NCBI GenBank assembly: GCA_003278045.1
Contig: QCHG01000011.1
Coordinates: forward strand, 1-46,548
Source: Prochlorococcus sp. AG-402-A04
GTDB lineage: Bacteria; Cyanobacteriota; Cyanobacteriia; PCC-6307; Cyanobiaceae
Direction: 5' to 3'
Length of the DNA: 46,548 nucleotides
The notes beneath the pieces are model-generated. The model did no database searches, was not told where the DNA came from, and saw only the letters and a list, made by a program, of their open reading frames with translations. Below are positions 44,293 to 46,548 of the stretch, piece after piece (the stretch's first letter is position 1; every line of letters starts with the position of its first letter). Both the position numbers and the translations under genes were made by a program.

Positions 44293-45753
44293 ATGTGCGG
44301 AATAGTTGGAATCGTTTCTTCAGATGATGTAAATCAACAAATTTACGATAGTCTTTTGCTCTTGCAACATAGAGGCCAGGACTCAACAGGTATAGCCACA
44401 ATGGAAAATACTGTTTTCCATATACATAAGGCTAAAGGTCAGGTTAATACTGCTTATAGAACGAGAGATATGAGGAATTTAATAGGTAAAATCGGATTGG
44501 GTCATGTTAGATATGCAACAAAGGGATCGGCAGAAAGTGTTGAAGAAGCACAACCTTTTTACGTTAATGCTCCCTATGGAATTGTTTTGATACATAATGG
44601 AAATTTGACGAATACCAGAGATTTAGAAAAACAATTATTTAATATTGATAAGCGGCACACAAATTCTTCAAGTGATACTGAAATGTTGTTAAATGTATTT
44701 GCGACAGAATTACAAGAACAAATTAATAATCAAGAATTAGAACCTGATATTATTTTTAATGCTGTCAAATCTTTACATAAAAGAATTCAGGGATCATATG
44801 CTTCAATTGCATTAATTTCAGGACATGGTTTATTAGCATTTAGAGATCCTTTTGGTATTAGGCCTCTTGTAATAGGAAAAAGATTTTCATTAGCGACAAA
44901 AAAAGAAGAGTGGATGGTTGCTAGTGAATCTCTAGTGCTTGAAAATAATGATTATCAAGTAGTGAGAGACGTAGATCCAGGAGAAGCCATTTTTATAAAT
45001 CTTAATGGGGAGTTTTTTTCTAAACAATGTTCTGAAAATCCAATGTTATTTCCTTGTGCTTTTGAATATGTTTATTTAGCTAGGCCAGATTCAATTATGA
45101 ATGGAATTTCTGTATACAAAGCTCGTTTAAAGATGGGAGATTATTTGGCAGAAACAATAAAAGAGACAATTAATTCTGGAGATGTTGATGTAGTTATGCC
45201 TATTCCTGATTCTTCTCGACCTGCGGCAATGCAAGTTGCAAGACAGTTAGGGATAGAATATAGGGAAGGTTTTTTTAAAAATAGATATGTTGGCCGAACA
45301 TTCATTATGCCTGGTCAACAGAAACGAAAAAAATCCGTAAGACAAAAATTAAATGCTATGAGTGCAGAGTTTAAAAATAAAAATGTTTTAATTGTTGATG
45401 ACTCGATAGTAAGAGGTACTACTTCAAAAGAAATTGTTCAGATGGCTAAAGATGCAGGAGCAAATAAAGTTTTTTTTACATCAGCAGCTCCTCCGGTTCG
45501 TTATCCTCATGTCTATGGAATTAATATGCCTAATAGAGATGAGTTAATAGCTCATAATAGAACAATTAGTGAAATTGCTGATCATCTTGAAATTGATAAC
45601 CTTGTTTATCAAAGTGTTGAAAGTTTGAGAAAATCTATAATAAGTGATTCTTCTATTAAAGATTTGGAAATGAGTTGCTTTACTGGTTCTTATGTAACAG
45701 GAACGGTAAATCAAGAGTATTTAAATTGGGTTGAAAATGAATATAAATCTTAG
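44293..45753 (+). CDS. purF: Amidophosphoribosyltransferase
   Basis: The 486-residue product begins MCGIVGIV, putting the Ntn nucleophile at C2 with no propeptide. LLQHRGQDSTGIAT and HIHNG-type HNGNLTN motifs complete the glutaminase site, and VLIVDDSIVRGTTS (365-378) binds PRPP. It commits PRPP to purine synthesis. The C-terminal half reads YPHVYGINMP and MSCFTGSYVTG, resembling the E. coli enzyme; the full cysteine set of the 4Fe-4S Bacillus type is not present. It is convergent with the topoisomerase gene, overlapping it by 4 nt. Confidence 0.97.
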   Translation: MCGIVGIVSSDDVNQQIYDSLLLLQHRGQDSTGIATMENTVFHIHKAKGQVNTAYRTRDMRNLIGKIGLGHVRYATKGSAESVEEAQPFYVNAPYGIVLIHNGNLTNTRDLEKQLFNIDKRHTNSSSDTEMLLNVFATELQEQINNQELEPDIIFNAVKSLHKRIQGSYASIALISGHGLLAFRDPFGIRPLVIGKRFSLATKKEEWMVASESLVLENNDYQVVRDVDPGEAIFINLNGEFFSKQCSENPMLFPCAFEYVYLARPDSIMNGISVYKARLKMGDYLAETIKETINSGDVDVVMPIPDSSRPAAMQVARQLGIEYREGFFKNRYVGRTFIMPGQQKRKKSVRQKLNAMSAEFKNKNVLIVDDSIVRGTTSKEIVQMAKDAGANKVFFTSAAPPVRYPHVYGINMPNRDELIAHNRTISEIADHLEIDNLVYQSVESLRKSIISDSSIKDLEMSCFTGSYVTGTVNQEYLNWVENEYKS

Positions 45754-46548
45754 TTAAGAAAGTTTTCAAGTCGGAAACAATTTTCAAGGTATTCATCCTT
45801 ATCTAATTTTAAAAAATCAATTAAAAAATTCGATTTATTTGATTTGAAATTTAATTTTTTTAGGTCCAATCTTGCAGATTTATTTTTATTAGTTTCAATA
45901 TCAATGAAATGGTTACTTGTAATTATTTTTAGGAAGTAATCGTTTTTAAGTTGGGTTTTTTCATTTAAATATCCCAAACTGTATTCATTAGAGTAATAAA
46001 TATCATGGCTATTTATACAAAAGATTTTACCTTTTTTAGATATTAAAAAGATATTCTCCCCATTATCATAAGTACAACAAGAAACGATTTTTTCAGTTGG
46101 TAAAAGTTTTGCAAGTATTACTCCCTGGGATTGTTTAGAAGTTGGTGTTAAAAATTTATTTGATAAATTAAAGTTAAAAATTCTTCCTATTGAGGTTAAG
46201 ATTATTAAATTTTTGTTTTCATTAGAAATAAATGAATCGATTGTTTTAAGATTATTTTTTAATTTTGTAATTGTGAAAGTCCTATTACTTTTTATCATGT
46301 CTTCATCAAATAAAACTTTTTTAAATCTTCCATCAGAATTTAATATGCATAAATAATTTTTAATTTCTTTTTTGATTGAATGAAAATTTATTATTTCACT
46401 AGGATGAATATTTCCAAGAATTTTATTATCTAATTTATAGTCTTTATTAATACTTGATTCCCAGTCAATGTTAAATACTTTTCCTGAATTTGTGATTCCA
46501 ATTAACTTTATATTTTTTTCAATGTTACATATAAATTTTTGTATATTT
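45750..46548 (-). CDS. DNA gyrase/topoisomerase IV subunit A, C-terminal part (5' end outside window)
   Basis: The minus strand is open from the window edge to the stop at 45750, encoding about 265 residues; the ATG at 46298 is internal, not the start. The peptide is built of repeats with the beta-propeller blade pattern of GyrA/ParC C-terminal domains, such as LIGITNSGKVFNI, LCILNSDGRFKKV, LIILTSIGRIFNF and IFLISKKGKIFCI, each about 40-50 residues apart. This domain wraps DNA. The gene order after purF matches the A-type subunit next to purF in Prochlorococcus. Whether it is GyrA or the second A-type paralog cannot be decided without the N-terminus. Confidence 0.8.
   Translation of the reverse strand, partial: NIQKFICNIEKNIKLIGITNSGKVFNIDWESSINKDYKLDNKILGNIHPSEIINFHSIKKEIKNYLCILNSDGRFKKVLFDEDMIKSNRTFTITKLKNNLKTIDSFISNENKNLIILTSIGRIFNFNLSNKFLTPTSKQSQGVILAKLLPTEKIVSCCTYDNGENIFLISKKGKIFCINSHDIYYSNEYSLGYLNEKTQLKNDYFLKIITSNHFIDIETNKNKSARLDLKKLNFKSNKSNFLIDFLKLDKDEYLENCFRLENFLN

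Noticed and set aside
1..46548. CRISPR arrays, insertion sequences, prophage, tRNA or rRNA genes
   Set aside because: Reading both strands I saw no regularly spaced long repeats, transposase or integrase, and no cloverleaf or rRNA sequence; the gaps are mostly under 120 bp.

Overview
The window is a gene-dense, very AT-rich stretch of a marine picocyanobacterial chromosome. Gene content, short intergenic gaps, low GC and the run dnaN – PRC-barrel protein – purL – purF – topoisomerase A subunit point to a high-light Prochlorococcus. In that group, as I recall it, genome numbering normally starts at dnaN, so this contig probably crosses the conventional start of the chromosome and its replication origin. 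The species call rests on recognition, not on a database search.

Layout. 1-5014: the end of mazG, then speE and speB (putrescine and spermidine), gcvT (glycine cleavage) and aspS. 5090-11002: pyrG, then a tight block queE-queC-pabB-pabC (7-deazaguanine and folate precursors), with cobA (siroheme/B12 precursor) convergent. 11048-16269: an MFS efflux protein, ppk (polyphosphate), a sigma-70 factor and a phytol-kinase-like membrane protein. 16262-23363: a DAHP synthase, acnB, a ClC antiporter, purU and a FAD oxidoreductase. 23360-29908: dnaK, aroE, rpsF, argG, three small cyanobacterial proteins and mraY. 29842-36089, all on the minus strand: a sucrose-phosphate-synthase-like glycosyltransferase, uvrA and recN. 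36158-39697: a UbiB/ABC1 kinase, a short exported protein with a DUF1400-like domain, and thrC. 39698-40035: the only gap longer than 300 bp, with features of oriC. 40036 to the end: dnaN, a PRC-barrel protein, purL, purF and the C-terminal part of a GyrA/ParC-type subunit.

Almost everything is core housekeeping. I found no insertion sequence, prophage, CRISPR array, tRNA, rRNA or obvious defence or secondary-metabolite system, and no convincing undescribed multi-gene system. The parts most worth a second look are non-coding: the putative origin upstream of dnaN, with DnaA-box-like 9-mers, a three-copy 10-mer and hairpins; a seven-codon ORF with a perfect Shine-Dalgarno that overlaps the pyrG start; a bulged hairpin just before rpsF that could be an S6-type autoregulatory leader; and a 16-bp palindrome between recN and the ubiB-family gene. 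On the protein side, the sucrose synthase lacks a phosphatase domain and the DUF1400-like domain stands without its usual hydrolase.
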